The translations under genes and the position numbers were made by a program. Positions 29,501 to 37,976 of a DNA stretch of 64,000 bases are shown in pieces. This stretch comes from Clostridiales bacterium Firm_08. GTDB taxonomy: Bacteria; Bacillota; Clostridia; Oscillospirales; QAKW01. Positions within the stretch are counted from its first letter, which is position 1. Each line of letters opens with the position of its first letter. Under the pieces are notes generated by a model. That model was not told the origin of the DNA, did no database searches, and worked only from the letters and a program-made list of their open reading frames with translations. Location: the NCBI GenBank assembly GCA_001604045.1, contig LVAN01000013.1:1-64000 (forward strand). The letters run 5' to 3'.

Positions 29501-31724
29501 CGCCGGTGCCGCTTTCATTGACGCCGCCCAAAAGATAGTGGACGTTCCACTGATCGCTGTAATAGCCTTTTCCTGAATAGGTGGAGCCCACCGCGTAACT
29601 GCCGTGGCCCTGGACCAGTTCTTTGGTCTCGCTGACAACGCCGTCGATCGAGAAAGAATAGATATGATCGGAGCATTCGATCTTATAGGTGTGCGTGCCG
29701 CTTGCCGTGCCGCCCGTCCAGGTCTTCCAGAAATAGTCGGTGTACACGGTATCGCGGAAAACGCGCCAGCCTGTCGTGTTGTAGTAGTAGATGAACATAA
29801 AGTCCGGCTTGCCGCCGTCCGAGTTGGCGGTCGCCGCCGCGTCGGAGGAGGAGGCGAGCATGGAACCGCTGGGGGTATCCGTCGCGCGCCACTCGATGGA
29901 GAAATATTTGCCGTAATCCAGCGTCAGGTCCTCGGACAGCGCGAACGCGCCGGTGCCCAGCCCGCCGTCCACCAGATCGATGCTGCCGCTCGTCGTGGTG
30001 GCGACGCCGTTCTGGAAGGACCAGCTGTACACGTCGTTGCCGCGGGCGGTGAAATCACCGGCGCCGCTGCCGACCACCCGGATGGTGATGGTGGCAAGCG
30101 GAGTGGCGGAATTCGTATAGGAGTAGATCTTCATCTGGCAGCTGCTGCCGGGAGCCGCCGTCTTGCGGATGGCAAAATCGTTGACGCCGTTATAGTTCAC
30201 GATGCTGCCGCCGTCCTCGATGACGATGTTGAAGGGATCGTCGCTGGTGAACGGATAGGCGCGGGTGCAGTAGTTGTAAAAATCACCGGGTTTGACATAG
30301 ATGGTCGACCCGTCGGCGTATCCGATCTTGTCGAAATACGCCACGGCGCTCGTCGCGGCTTCCAGGCAGTCGGCGCCGCGGTAGACCGCCGCCGCCTTGC
30401 CTGACGCGGACTGACCGAGATAGTTGCGTCCGATCTGCGAATTGTGCAGGTTGTCGTACCGCAGCGTTCCCTCCGGATAGGAGAAGGTCTGATTGACGCG
30501 GGTGGCGATGTAGTAGTCGTCGAGATCCTCGGCGAGTTTGAGCTGCGCCGTACGGGTGGACGTCGTCATACCGACGGGACGCCAGCCGACGAGGATATCA
30601 AAGCAGTAATCAAAGCCCAGCACTTCGGTCATATAGGAATGCCAGGTGTGCGTACTGGCGGCATAGGTCACGCCGCGGGAGATAAAGGCATTGGTGTTTT
30701 TGTTGACCGCGAAGCCGTTGTAATGCACCGTCCAGTTGCTGCTGACCTCCGCCTCGCCCTGTAAGAAGAAATAGGAGCGGACGCGGATCTCATATTTGTT
30801 TTGGAACGCGTTTGCCGACCACAGCGCCTCGGCGCCTTCGAACACCTCGTTGGTGTGCGCCCAGGTGTAGGTCCTCACGTCGTCGCCGCAGCCCGGCAGG
30901 AACTTGCCGATGCCGGTGCCGGAGATGGCGCCGTTGAGCAGCAGGACTTTTTCGCCCAGTTTGTCATACAGGGTGGAGGCAAGCGACGGCTCGTTACTGC
31001 CGACGTTCGCCGTGCCGTCCGCTTTGGTCATCGGGACGAAATCCGACGGCAGCGTGTACGAGATGGTGTCCTGATTGGCGGCGAACTGCCAGCCGTAATG
31101 CAGGCAGGTGCCGGGTTTGGGCGCGAGCGCCTCGCTCTTGTTGTAGTAGTTGACCGCCGCGTTGGACTGACCGGTCAGCATCCACACGCCGAGCACCGCC
31201 CGGATGGTCTTTGTGATGGTCAGCGTTTCGCTTTGGGCGCCGTTTGTCGCCGTGATGGTGACAGGGCTCGCGCTGACCCCCGCGATGTGTACGACGCCGG
31301 CGCTTGTGACGGTGGCGACCGACGTGTTGCTCGACGTGAAGGACGTCGCCGTGAAAGACGGCGTGAAGGTGTAATAATCGTCATATTGCAGGACAAATCC
31401 AAGCGAGGGGTCTTTTTCAAACGTCACGGTGACGGTCTTTCCGCCGGTAACGGCGGTCGCCGTCCCGGCAGTCTCCCCGTCCGCCAGGAAGGCCTGTGTG
31501 ACGGTGCCGCTTGAGACCTGAAGCTGCGGTACCCTCGGTCTGCCGTCCGGCAGTTTGACGATAAACGCGCCGTCTCCGGTGTTCTGCGCGGTGACCGTCA
31601 GGTCGTCCAGCGTGACGCCGAATTCCTCAAGCGTCTGCGTTTCCGCGAAGGTGAGCGATGCGGCGAAGGTCGCCAGCATCAGCACAGCCAGCACAAGACA
31701 GACGAGCCGTTTCGCGTTGTTCAT
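26577..31724 (-). CDS. Multidomain S-layer-anchored surface protein: Big-type Ig region, SASA/sialate O-acetylesterase-like (LTGQSNA), right-handed beta-helix-like region, six Cys-pair repeats, three C-terminal SLH domains
   Basis: Signal peptide; MLTGQSNAAVNYY; repeated ATCTAEG..C..C units; SLH motifs (DVKSGQWYTGAVKWASENGIVTGANGKFMPNDPITREQ). Confidence 0.85.
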   Translation of the reverse strand: MNNAKRLVCLVLAVLMLATFAASLTFAETQTLEEFGVTLDDLTVTAQNTGDGAFIVKLPDGRPRVPQLQVSSGTVTQAFLADGETAGTATAVTGGKTVTVTFEKDPSLGFVLQYDDYYTFTPSFTATSFTSSNTSVATVTSAGVVHIAGVSASPVTITATNGAQSETLTITKTIRAVLGVWMLTGQSNAAVNYYNKSEALAPKPGTCLHYGWQFAANQDTISYTLPSDFVPMTKADGTANVGSNEPSLASTLYDKLGEKVLLLNGAISGTGIGKFLPGCGDDVRTYTWAHTNEVFEGAEALWSANAFQNKYEIRVRSYFFLQGEAEVSSNWTVHYNGFAVNKNTNAFISRGVTYAASTHTWHSYMTEVLGFDYCFDILVGWRPVGMTTSTRTAQLKLAEDLDDYYIATRVNQTFSYPEGTLRYDNLHNSQIGRNYLGQSASGKAAAVYRGADCLEAATSAVAYFDKIGYADGSTIYVKPGDFYNYCTRAYPFTSDDPFNIVIEDGGSIVNYNGVNDFAIRKTAAPGSSCQMKIYSYTNSATPLATITIRVVGSGAGDFTARGNDVYSWSFQNGVATTTSGSIDLVDGGLGTGAFALSEDLTLDYGKYFSIEWRATDTPSGSMLASSSDAAATANSDGGKPDFMFIYYYNTTGWRVFRDTVYTDYFWKTWTGGTASGTHTYKIECSDHIYSFSIDGVVSETKELVQGHGSYAVGSTYSGKGYYSDQWNVHYLLGGVNESGTGGTHYGYNANVSYVKITVNNTARKITNINGYPYAASSGTGTATDPYVINARVAPDTVITPASFTATTPKGTLSLSEETFGGEDLESLTVTDTATVYAMITGSIAGNSKFYRVVFTASGTPDSFPDNMYPVENAVMVDTSAAAVNAATGRVLVKTVEGVSYNFVKGYDLFTDVDEAMDTLNDGGTLILSAGTYRGDYNITKSLKVIGAKAGIDPNVKGPAEQDAWTLSPDRSVTGEEAVITGDWILRDRCASFEIDGVTFTGSGSVRTNRTANDAPLNVTVSNSVITAITAGDAINVGENTNVQSRSITGTLLVKNLRAYGNSRRVMATAVDDVTVENSYFSGTNQIDYHRVPGVVDGKTDHTAAYTVKDSFFDAVAAGNMITLALTVNYCKSIASYQNVAVSFTGNVFRNSAGKGGATNGVLYLNSDTDNFTLNVSENLIYEGDGSTSTAAAAFVYGVGSNTAYDKELGDNYTFLKNRLISTEADLPYLFSTTATGAAAHSNVSISGNYFEKSGAVVGATVNDTVTQYTGTHPVSYSEYTYTSADLSTKNCAHSRTELVHTTATCQQEGYDGTLCSICGELLSGTVTPKADHIPGEWRTVLAATCTAEGKEERQCVVCGIKMDERTTQPKGHTPGSWTVSIPATCTAEGEKVIRCLDCKEVLQSETIPESGHNYRSRVTQAATCTAEGTTTYTCALCGDVYTEPIAKLAHQPGAWTTKKAAKCTEAGEEQRLCKLCGGVLSTREIAPTGHKAGAWTVVKKATTSAEGREEKHCLYCNILMDSRAIPKVTVDVTSIFSDLGNKDWYVKNGAITFAYTNGLLEGSNGKMDPNGTMTRAMFVAVLSRISGVKVNNKVSTPFSDVKSGQWYTGAVKWASENGIVTGANGKFMPNDPITREQICTILVTYSKFEKITLNPRIKAVTFKDAAKISKWAKSAVTTCQRAELVAGSNGYFNPQGKATRAEVATIFMYFYKYFK

Positions 31725-31939
31725 AATGATCCGCTCCTTTTTATAAAATACTGTTGCATAATAATTATAATATAAAGTTTCCCGGATTTCTATTATGGAA
31801 AGTCACGAAAAAACGACGCTTTTTTTGTGATAAATCAACAAAGACCGCGATACCCTCGGGACAGATCATAAAATAAACGCGGCGTGTCAAGCCGTAGCGG
31901 TAATTATTCATCGTTTACTTGAGGAGGGGAAAATAAAAA

Positions 31940-31974
31940 GCAGGCGTGTCAAAGAGGTTCTTTGACACGCCTGC
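31940..31974. repeat. Perfect inverted repeat GCAGGCGTGTCAAAGA-ggt-TCTTTGACACGCCTGC; core shared with 49125-49151
   Basis: Direct reading; lies just downstream of the minus-strand SDR gene, so may also act as its terminator. Confidence 0.8.
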
Positions 31975-31984
31975 TGATCACCGT

Positions 31985-32752
31985 TTATTTTTCCGGGATG
32001 ATAGGATAAAGCTGGATCATATTGCCGCCGTCCACCACAAGTTCCGCGCCGGTCGTGTTGCGGCTCTGATCGGAGCCGAGATACCACGCGGCGTTGGCGA
32101 TGTCCTCGAAAGAGGCGATGTCCCCGAGGGGCGTGAAGTTGGAGGGAGCGTTGCGGCAGTCGTTATAATTGTTTTCCCACCGCTCGGTCTTGATCATACC
32201 GGGCAGTACGCAGTTGGAGCGGATGTTGTATTTCCCGAGGTCCAGCGCCAGCGCGCGGCTCATCGCCAGCATGCCGCCCTTGGAGGCGGAATACGCGCAG
32301 CGGGAGGGGATGGCGCGGTAAGCGGTATTGGAATTGATGAACACGACGGCGCCGCCGCCCTTTTCCTTCATTTGAAGCGCCGCCGCGCGCGCCAGCATAA
32401 AGTTCCAGCCGACGTTGGTGTTGATGACATCCATAAAATCTTTGATATCGACGGTAAGGGTATCCTGCCGGATGCCGAGGTTGGCGGCGTTGCAGACCAG
32501 TGTGTCCAGCAGGTAGCCGTTTGCCCGGATATCCTCAAATACCGTCTTGACATCGCCTTCGTCAAACGCCGACAGAGCGTAGCCTTTGGCAAAACGACCC
32601 GTTATCGCGGTGATCTTTTCCGCCGCCGCCTGCGCCGACTCCGCGTGTCTGCTGGTAATGAAAACATCATACCCTTCTTCCGCAAAACGCTTTGCGATCG
32701 CAAATCCCGTTGTGTTTTCCCTGGCGCCCGTAACAAGTACGCTCTTTTTCAT
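31985..32752 (-). CDS. SDR-family oxidoreductase
   Basis: SVLVTGARENTTGFAIAKRFAEEGY, YSASKGGMLAMSRALALDLG. Confidence 0.92.
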   Translation of the reverse strand: MKKSVLVTGARENTTGFAIAKRFAEEGYDVFITSRHAESAQAAAEKITAITGRFAKGYALSAFDEGDVKTVFEDIRANGYLLDTLVCNAANLGIRQDTLTVDIKDFMDVINTNVGWNFMLARAAALQMKEKGGGAVVFINSNTAYRAIPSRCAYSASKGGMLAMSRALALDLGKYNIRSNCVLPGMIKTERWENNYNDCRNAPSNFTPLGDIASFEDIANAAWYLGSDQSRNTTGAELVVDGGNMIQLYPIIPEK

Positions 32753-32849
32753 AGTATGATCGTCCTTTCTGTTGTTGTGTCTTCATTATAACGTCCCCGG
32801 CGCGCGGAAAATAAAGGTTTTTTGCTTGTTTTTAAGATTTTTGTTTCGG

Positions 32850-32878
32850 TTGACGGATCGCCGCCCGTTTGGTATAAT
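32850..32878 (+). promoter_or_regulatory. Promoter of PP2C-like gene
   Basis: TTGACG-17-TATAAT. Confidence 0.75.
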
Positions 32879-32907
32879 TAAACCGGAACAAAAAAGGGGG
32901 GACGGCT

Positions 32908-33726
32908 ATGATCCGTGTGGAAGAAAAACAGTTGATCGGCAAACGGCCCGATCAGCGGCTGTGCGAGGACGGCATTTTTGTCGGCGAGCATTTCGCCGCC
33001 GTCGTGGACGGCGTGACAAGTAAAGGCGTGCGCCGCTGGCGGGACGGGCTGTCCGGCGGAGGGCTTGCCAAAGAGATCGTTCTGGAAACGCTCGCCGCGA
33101 TGCCCGCTGACGTGTCCTGCGAAACGTTTTTCGACAAATTGGACAAAGCGCTTCGCGACGCCTGCGGGGATATCATATCGGAAAATGAGCCGCAGGAGCG
33201 GCCCCGCGCCTGCGTCGCGGCGTATAGCCGGTACCACCGGGAGATCTGGCTGCTCGGGGACTGCGCGTTCATGGTCAACGGCCGCCTGTTCACCAATGGC
33301 AAACCGATCGACGACATCTTGTCCGGCCTTCGGGCGATGGTCATCGAGGAAGCGCTCAAAAAGGGGATGACCGAACAGGAGATCGCGGCGAACGACGTCG
33401 GCCGGGCGGCGATCGCGCCCTTTTTCAGAACGCAGTTTTCCTTTGAAAACGATCCGCGTTCTTATTTCGGCTACGGCGTGCTCAACGGACAGGGGGTCGC
33501 GCACGATCTGATCATCCGCCATGCTGTCGCCCCGGGCGATACCGTCGTGCTGGCAAGCGACGGGTATCCGGTGCTTTGCGACACCCTCGCCGAAAGCGAG
33601 GCCAGACTTGCCGAACTTCTCGCGAAGGATCCGCTTTGTTTCCGCGCTAACCGCACGAGCAAGGGTGTTCTGCCCGGCAACCGCTCTTTTGACGACCGGG
33701 CGTATCTGAAGTTTGTTGTGGAATGA
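32908..33726 (+). CDS. PP2C-like (PPM) phosphatase-fold protein
   Basis: CEDGIFVGEHFAAVVDGVTSKG, GDCAFMVNG, VVLASDGYP, FDDRAYLKF ordered like PPM motifs. Confidence 0.7.
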   Translation: MIRVEEKQLIGKRPDQRLCEDGIFVGEHFAAVVDGVTSKGVRRWRDGLSGGGLAKEIVLETLAAMPADVSCETFFDKLDKALRDACGDIISENEPQERPRACVAAYSRYHREIWLLGDCAFMVNGRLFTNGKPIDDILSGLRAMVIEEALKKGMTEQEIAANDVGRAAIAPFFRTQFSFENDPRSYFGYGVLNGQGVAHDLIIRHAVAPGDTVVLASDGYPVLCDTLAESEARLAELLAKDPLCFRANRTSKGVLPGNRSFDDRAYLKFVVE

Positions 33727-33738
33727 TTTTCAGGAAGA

Positions 33739-33770
33739 ACAGCCCCGCAAGCGTCGCTTGCGGGGCTTTG
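33739..33770. terminator. Intrinsic terminator
   Basis: AGCCCCGCAAGCG-t-CGCTTGCGGGGCT-TT. Confidence 0.8.
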
Positions 33771-33784
33771 CGTTTTCCGGAGGG

Positions 33785-35146
33785 TTATTTCCAGCCTGTC
33801 GCTTTGCTGATCGCGGTCTGCAGCGTTTTCGCCCAGACCTTGTGCCCGGTGATATTGGGATGCCCCAGCGCCTTTTGTTCGGCGGTGAGTTTTTCGATCT
33901 GCACATAAGTCACGTTGTTCATCGAGGCGGCCAGCGTCTTGTAAACGCCCGAATAGTCCGGCGTGTGCGGGTTGAACAGCAGAAAGATCTGCGCCTTGGG
34001 GTATGCCTTGCGGACCTCCGCCAAAAACGCGCCCATCGTCTCTTTCATCTCCGCCTCGGAGACGCCCACCGTGGCGTCGTTGCCGCCGGCGTTGATGACG
34101 ACGACGTCCGGCTGGTATTTGGAATAGTCCCATTTGAGGGAGGAATTGTAGATATCGGCGTAGCGGAACATCTGGGGGATCGTCTTATTCGAATCGCCGC
34201 CGTTGTTGCGGACGATGCCGCGCCCGGACACCGCGACGACCTGCATTTCGGCGTCAAACGCCTCCGCTGTCAGCGCGGCGAAGGTGACGGTACCGTCCTC
34301 GGTCAGCGTGCTCCACTTCGCGGTGGAGGCGTTCGCGATCGCGCCGTAGCCGACGGTCAGCGAGTCGCCGATGAACTCTATTTTCCGCATTTTCGCGGCG
34401 GGCGGCGTCAGTTTTTTGCCGCCTTTCGTCAGCGTCAGCGAATACAGCCCGCAGGATGAGGAGCGCGCGTTGGTCCGCTTGACGACGCGGATGGTGTGGT
34501 CGCCTTTTTTGAGTTTGGACGCGAGCGTGACGGTGGGCATATCATCGGTGATCATAACAGACGTGCCCTTGCCGCCGTCGACATAGACTTTGATGTACGC
34601 CACGTGATCCGCGGCGCTTTCTTTGGAGGCATAATTGTTTTTGGAAACAAAAATGGCTTCCGCGCCTGTGCCGTTGAAGGAAAACTCAAACCCGGAGGCG
34701 GTCATATTGAACCAGTAGGTGTCGTTTTCGACGTAAGTCCGCCCGAACCAGCGCACCTCGCTGCCGAGATCATATTCCAGTTCGTCCCCCAGCGGCTGCG
34801 CCGTTTCTTTTTGTGTCGTTTTCGGAGTCTGCTCGTCGCTTGCGGCGGGATCTTTTTTGTCAGGGACGGACGTATCGGACGGCGTTTGCTGTTCCGCCGT
34901 TCCGGCGGGCGTTTTGGTATCGCCGGAAGGCGTCTTGCCGGTCGCGCTGTCATCCGACGGCGCGGCCTGTTCCGTCGTCTGCGCATTTTCCGTTTCCGTC
35001 GTCTGCTGCCCGGACTGCTCCGCGCTCTGCGTTTCCGGGACGTTTTTTCGATAGGTGGAGACGAGCTCCTCCTCTTGCGGCGCGCGGCAAGAGGCAAGCG
35101 AAAGGATCAACGCGAGCATCAGCGTCAGCGTTACAAATTGTTTCAT
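33785..35146 (-). CDS. SGNH/GDSL hydrolase lipoprotein, CE2-like architecture with Thr/Glu/Pro-rich linker
   Basis: Lipobox LASC; low-complexity linker; jelly-roll-like VRWFGRTYVENDTYWFNMTASGFEFSFNGTGAEAIF; IEFIGDSLTVGYG; VINAGGNDATVG. Confidence 0.85.
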   Translation of the reverse strand: MKQFVTLTLMLALILSLASCRAPQEEELVSTYRKNVPETQSAEQSGQQTTETENAQTTEQAAPSDDSATGKTPSGDTKTPAGTAEQQTPSDTSVPDKKDPAASDEQTPKTTQKETAQPLGDELEYDLGSEVRWFGRTYVENDTYWFNMTASGFEFSFNGTGAEAIFVSKNNYASKESAADHVAYIKVYVDGGKGTSVMITDDMPTVTLASKLKKGDHTIRVVKRTNARSSSCGLYSLTLTKGGKKLTPPAAKMRKIEFIGDSLTVGYGAIANASTAKWSTLTEDGTVTFAALTAEAFDAEMQVVAVSGRGIVRNNGGDSNKTIPQMFRYADIYNSSLKWDYSKYQPDVVVINAGGNDATVGVSEAEMKETMGAFLAEVRKAYPKAQIFLLFNPHTPDYSGVYKTLAASMNNVTYVQIEKLTAEQKALGHPNITGHKVWAKTLQTAISKATGWK

Positions 35147-35253
35147 AAGATCTCCTTCCTGTCAGACTTCAGACAGAGAAATGAAAAGATGATAAACCAT
35201 ACTATTCTAAAATAATTATATACCTTTTCGTTACAATTGTCAAAGGCAAAAAT

Positions 35254-35291
35254 AAAAGGAACCGAAGGCACAAAGCCTTCGGTTCCTTTTC
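35254..35291 (-). terminator. pnp terminator
   Basis: AAAAGGAACCGAAGGC-acaaa-GCCTTCGGTTCCTTTT. Confidence 0.85.
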
Positions 35292-35297
35292 TCTCTT

Positions 35298-37412
35298 TTA
35301 TTTATCCTGTTTTTTCTGCATATCCAGCAGGGCGTCTTTGCGGGAGAAGTTGTAGCGGCCTTTGCTGTCGATCTCCATAAATTTGACCATGATCTCGTCG
35401 CCTTCGGTCAAAAGATCTTCCACGCGCTCGACGCGCTTGGTGTCCAGTTTGGAGATATGCACCAGACCCTGTTTTCCGGGCGCGATCTCGACGAACGCGC
35501 CGATCTCGATGATCTTGACGACCTTGGCGCGGTAGATCTCGCCGGGGACCGGTTCGAACACTATGCCCTCGATGATCGCCTGCGCGGCGTCGGCGGCGGG
35601 TTTCTGGGTGGCGGCGATGAACACCGTACCGTCGTCCTCGATGTCGATCTTGGCGCCGGTGTCGGCGACGATCTTTTGAATGACCTTGCCGCCCGTGCCG
35701 ATGACCTCGCGGATCTTGTCGGGATCGATCTTCATAATGGTGATCTTGGGCGCGTGCTCTTTGACGTCGTCACGCGGCTTGTCGATCGCTTTGAGGATGA
35801 CGTTGTCGATGATATGATACCGCGCGTCGCGGGTCTTGTGGATGGCTTCCGCGATGATCTCGCGGGTAAGTCCGTCCACCTTGATGTCCATCTGGATGGC
35901 GGTGATGCCCTTTTTGGTGCCGGCGACCTTGAAGTCCATATCGCCGAAAAAGTCCTCGATGCCCTGGATGTCCACCATCGTGACGAAGGAGCCGTCCTCT
36001 CTCGTGATCAGACCGCAGGAGATACCGGCGACCGGCGCCTTGATGGGAACGCCGGCGTCCATCAGCGCCAGCGTCGATCCGCAGACCGAACCTTGCGAGG
36101 TGGAGCCGTTGGAGGTCAGCACGTCGCTGACCAGGCGGATGGTGTAGGGGAACTCCTCGCTCGTCGGGATGACGGGCAGCAGCGCGCGCTCGGCGAGGGC
36201 GCCGTGACCGATCTCACGCCGGCCGGGGGAACGCGCCGGGCGCGCCTCGCCGGTGGTGAAACTCGGCATATTGTAGTGGTGGATGTAGCGTTTGGAGGTT
36301 TCGCTGTCGATGCCGTCGAGGATCTGCTCCTCGCTGATCAGACCCAGCGTGGCAACGGTCAGCACCTGCGTTTTGCCGCGGGCGAACATACCGCTGCCGT
36401 GCGCGGTGGGCAGGATATCCGCCTCGGCGTAGAGTTCCCGCATATCGTCAAGACCTCTGCCGTCAACGCGCTTGCCCTCTTCCGAGATCCAGGCGCGCAC
36501 CGTCATCTTTTGAAGTTTGTACATACATTCGTCGATCATCGCGCCCGCTTCGGGGCACTTCTCGTCGAACTCGGCGTGGACTTTCTTGTAAAGCGCGGCG
36601 ATGTTCGCGTCTCTCGTGACCTTGTTCGCGTCGTCCAGCGCCGCTTTGAGATCGGTCTCGATGAACGCCTTGATCTCCTCATAGAGATCGTGATCGACGG
36701 CGCAGGAGGTAAAGGTGAATTTCTCTTTGCCGATCTCGGCGACGATGCCGTTGATGAACTCCACGAGTTTGACGTTTTCCGCGTGACCGGCCATAATGCC
36801 CTCGATCATCACGTCCTCGTCGACTTCCTTCGCGCCCGCCTCGATCATCGTGACCTTGGAAGCGGTGGAGGCGACGGTGACCGCCATCTCGGATACGGCG
36901 CGCTGTTCGGCGGTGGGATTAAAGACGTACTTGCCGTCTATCAGGCCGACGCTGACGCCGGCGATGGGGCCGCCGAACGGGATGTCGGAAATGGACAGCG
37001 CGATGGAGGCGCCGATCATGCCGACGATCTCGGGGATGGAATCCTCATCCACGCTCATAATGGTGAGGGCGACGTTGACGTCGTTTCTCATATCCTTGGG
37101 GAAAAGCGGGCGGATGGAACGGTCGATGACACGGCCGCTCAGCACCGCTTTCTCGCTCGGTCTGCCCTCTCTCCTGAGAAAGCCGCCGGGGATCTTGCCC
37201 GCGGCGTACATCCGCTCCTCAAAGTCCACGCTGAGCGGGAAAAAGTCGATGCCCTCTCTGGGCTTGGCGGACGCCGTCGCGGTGGCGAGCACCACGGTGT
37301 TGCCGTACCGCACCAGGGCGGATCCGCCGGCAAGCTGCGCGTACTTGCCGGTCTCCACGGTCAGTGTCCTGCCGGCAAGTTCTGTTTCGAACTTTTTGTA
37401 GTTCTCGTACAT
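35298..37412 (-). CDS. pnp: Polyribonucleotide nucleotidyltransferase (PNPase)
   Basis: Two RNase PH domains, KH (IREVIGTGGKVIQKI) and S1 domains; RBS upstream of MYENYKKFE. Confidence 0.96.
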   Translation of the reverse strand: MYENYKKFETELAGRTLTVETGKYAQLAGGSALVRYGNTVVLATATASAKPREGIDFFPLSVDFEERMYAAGKIPGGFLRREGRPSEKAVLSGRVIDRSIRPLFPKDMRNDVNVALTIMSVDEDSIPEIVGMIGASIALSISDIPFGGPIAGVSVGLIDGKYVFNPTAEQRAVSEMAVTVASTASKVTMIEAGAKEVDEDVMIEGIMAGHAENVKLVEFINGIVAEIGKEKFTFTSCAVDHDLYEEIKAFIETDLKAALDDANKVTRDANIAALYKKVHAEFDEKCPEAGAMIDECMYKLQKMTVRAWISEEGKRVDGRGLDDMRELYAEADILPTAHGSGMFARGKTQVLTVATLGLISEEQILDGIDSETSKRYIHHYNMPSFTTGEARPARSPGRREIGHGALAERALLPVIPTSEEFPYTIRLVSDVLTSNGSTSQGSVCGSTLALMDAGVPIKAPVAGISCGLITREDGSFVTMVDIQGIEDFFGDMDFKVAGTKKGITAIQMDIKVDGLTREIIAEAIHKTRDARYHIIDNVILKAIDKPRDDVKEHAPKITIMKIDPDKIREVIGTGGKVIQKIVADTGAKIDIEDDGTVFIAATQKPAADAAQAIIEGIVFEPVPGEIYRAKVVKIIEIGAFVEIAPGKQGLVHISKLDTKRVERVEDLLTEGDEIMVKFMEIDSKGRYNFSRKDALLDMQKKQDK

Positions 37413-37531
37413 AAAATTTCCTCCTTTTTGTTTCGGGAGGCAGGATTTTAGCACTTAAATCCGCGCAAAAATCGCGTTTTTGCGTACATTTAACTGCTAA
37501 AAATGCCCGCTTCCCCGTTTTAAAATGTACA

Positions 37532-37563
37532 ATCAGGCACAGAACGGGATCGTTCTGTGCCTG
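37532..37563 (-). terminator. Hairpin downstream of rpsO
   Basis: CAGGCACAGAACG-ggat-CGTTCTGTGCCTG. Confidence 0.6.
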
Positions 37564-37572
37564 AGAGCTGCC

Positions 37573-37839
37573 TTATTTTCTGATGCCGAGTTTTTCGATG
37601 ATCGCGCGGTAGCGGTTGATGTCCTTCTTGGTCAGATAGTTGAGAAGGTTACGGCGGTTACCGACCATTTTGAGCAGACCTCTGCGCGAATGGTGATCGT
37701 GCGGGTGCTGTTTGAGATGCTCGGTAAGCTCCGCGATCCGCCTGGTCAGGATCGCGATCTGGACCTCCGGCGAACCGGTGTCCGTCTCGTGCAGTCTGTT
37801 GTCTTCGATGACTTGTTTTTTCGTCTCTTGCGTAATCAT
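37573..37839 (-). CDS. rpsO: 30S ribosomal protein S15
   Basis: [50 protein letters not shown]. Confidence 0.97.
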   Translation of the reverse strand: MITQETKKQVIEDNRLHETDTGSPEVQIAILTRRIAELTEHLKQHPHDHHSRRGLLKMVGNRRNLLNYLTKKDINRYRAIIEKLGIRK

Positions 37840-37976
37840 TTCCTGATTACCACCTTTCTTTTATAATTCGGCCGTATCACAGCGGACGGAAGGTGACCCC
37901 GATCCCCGTGGTGCGGTCAGATACCGATATATTATACTATACGATTTTCAAAATGTAAAGACTTTTTTAAAAAACT

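Noticed and set aside
35457-37451. 664-aa plus-strand ORF opposite pnp
   Set aside because: Antisense shadow; His/Asp/Val-rich with no domain signature.
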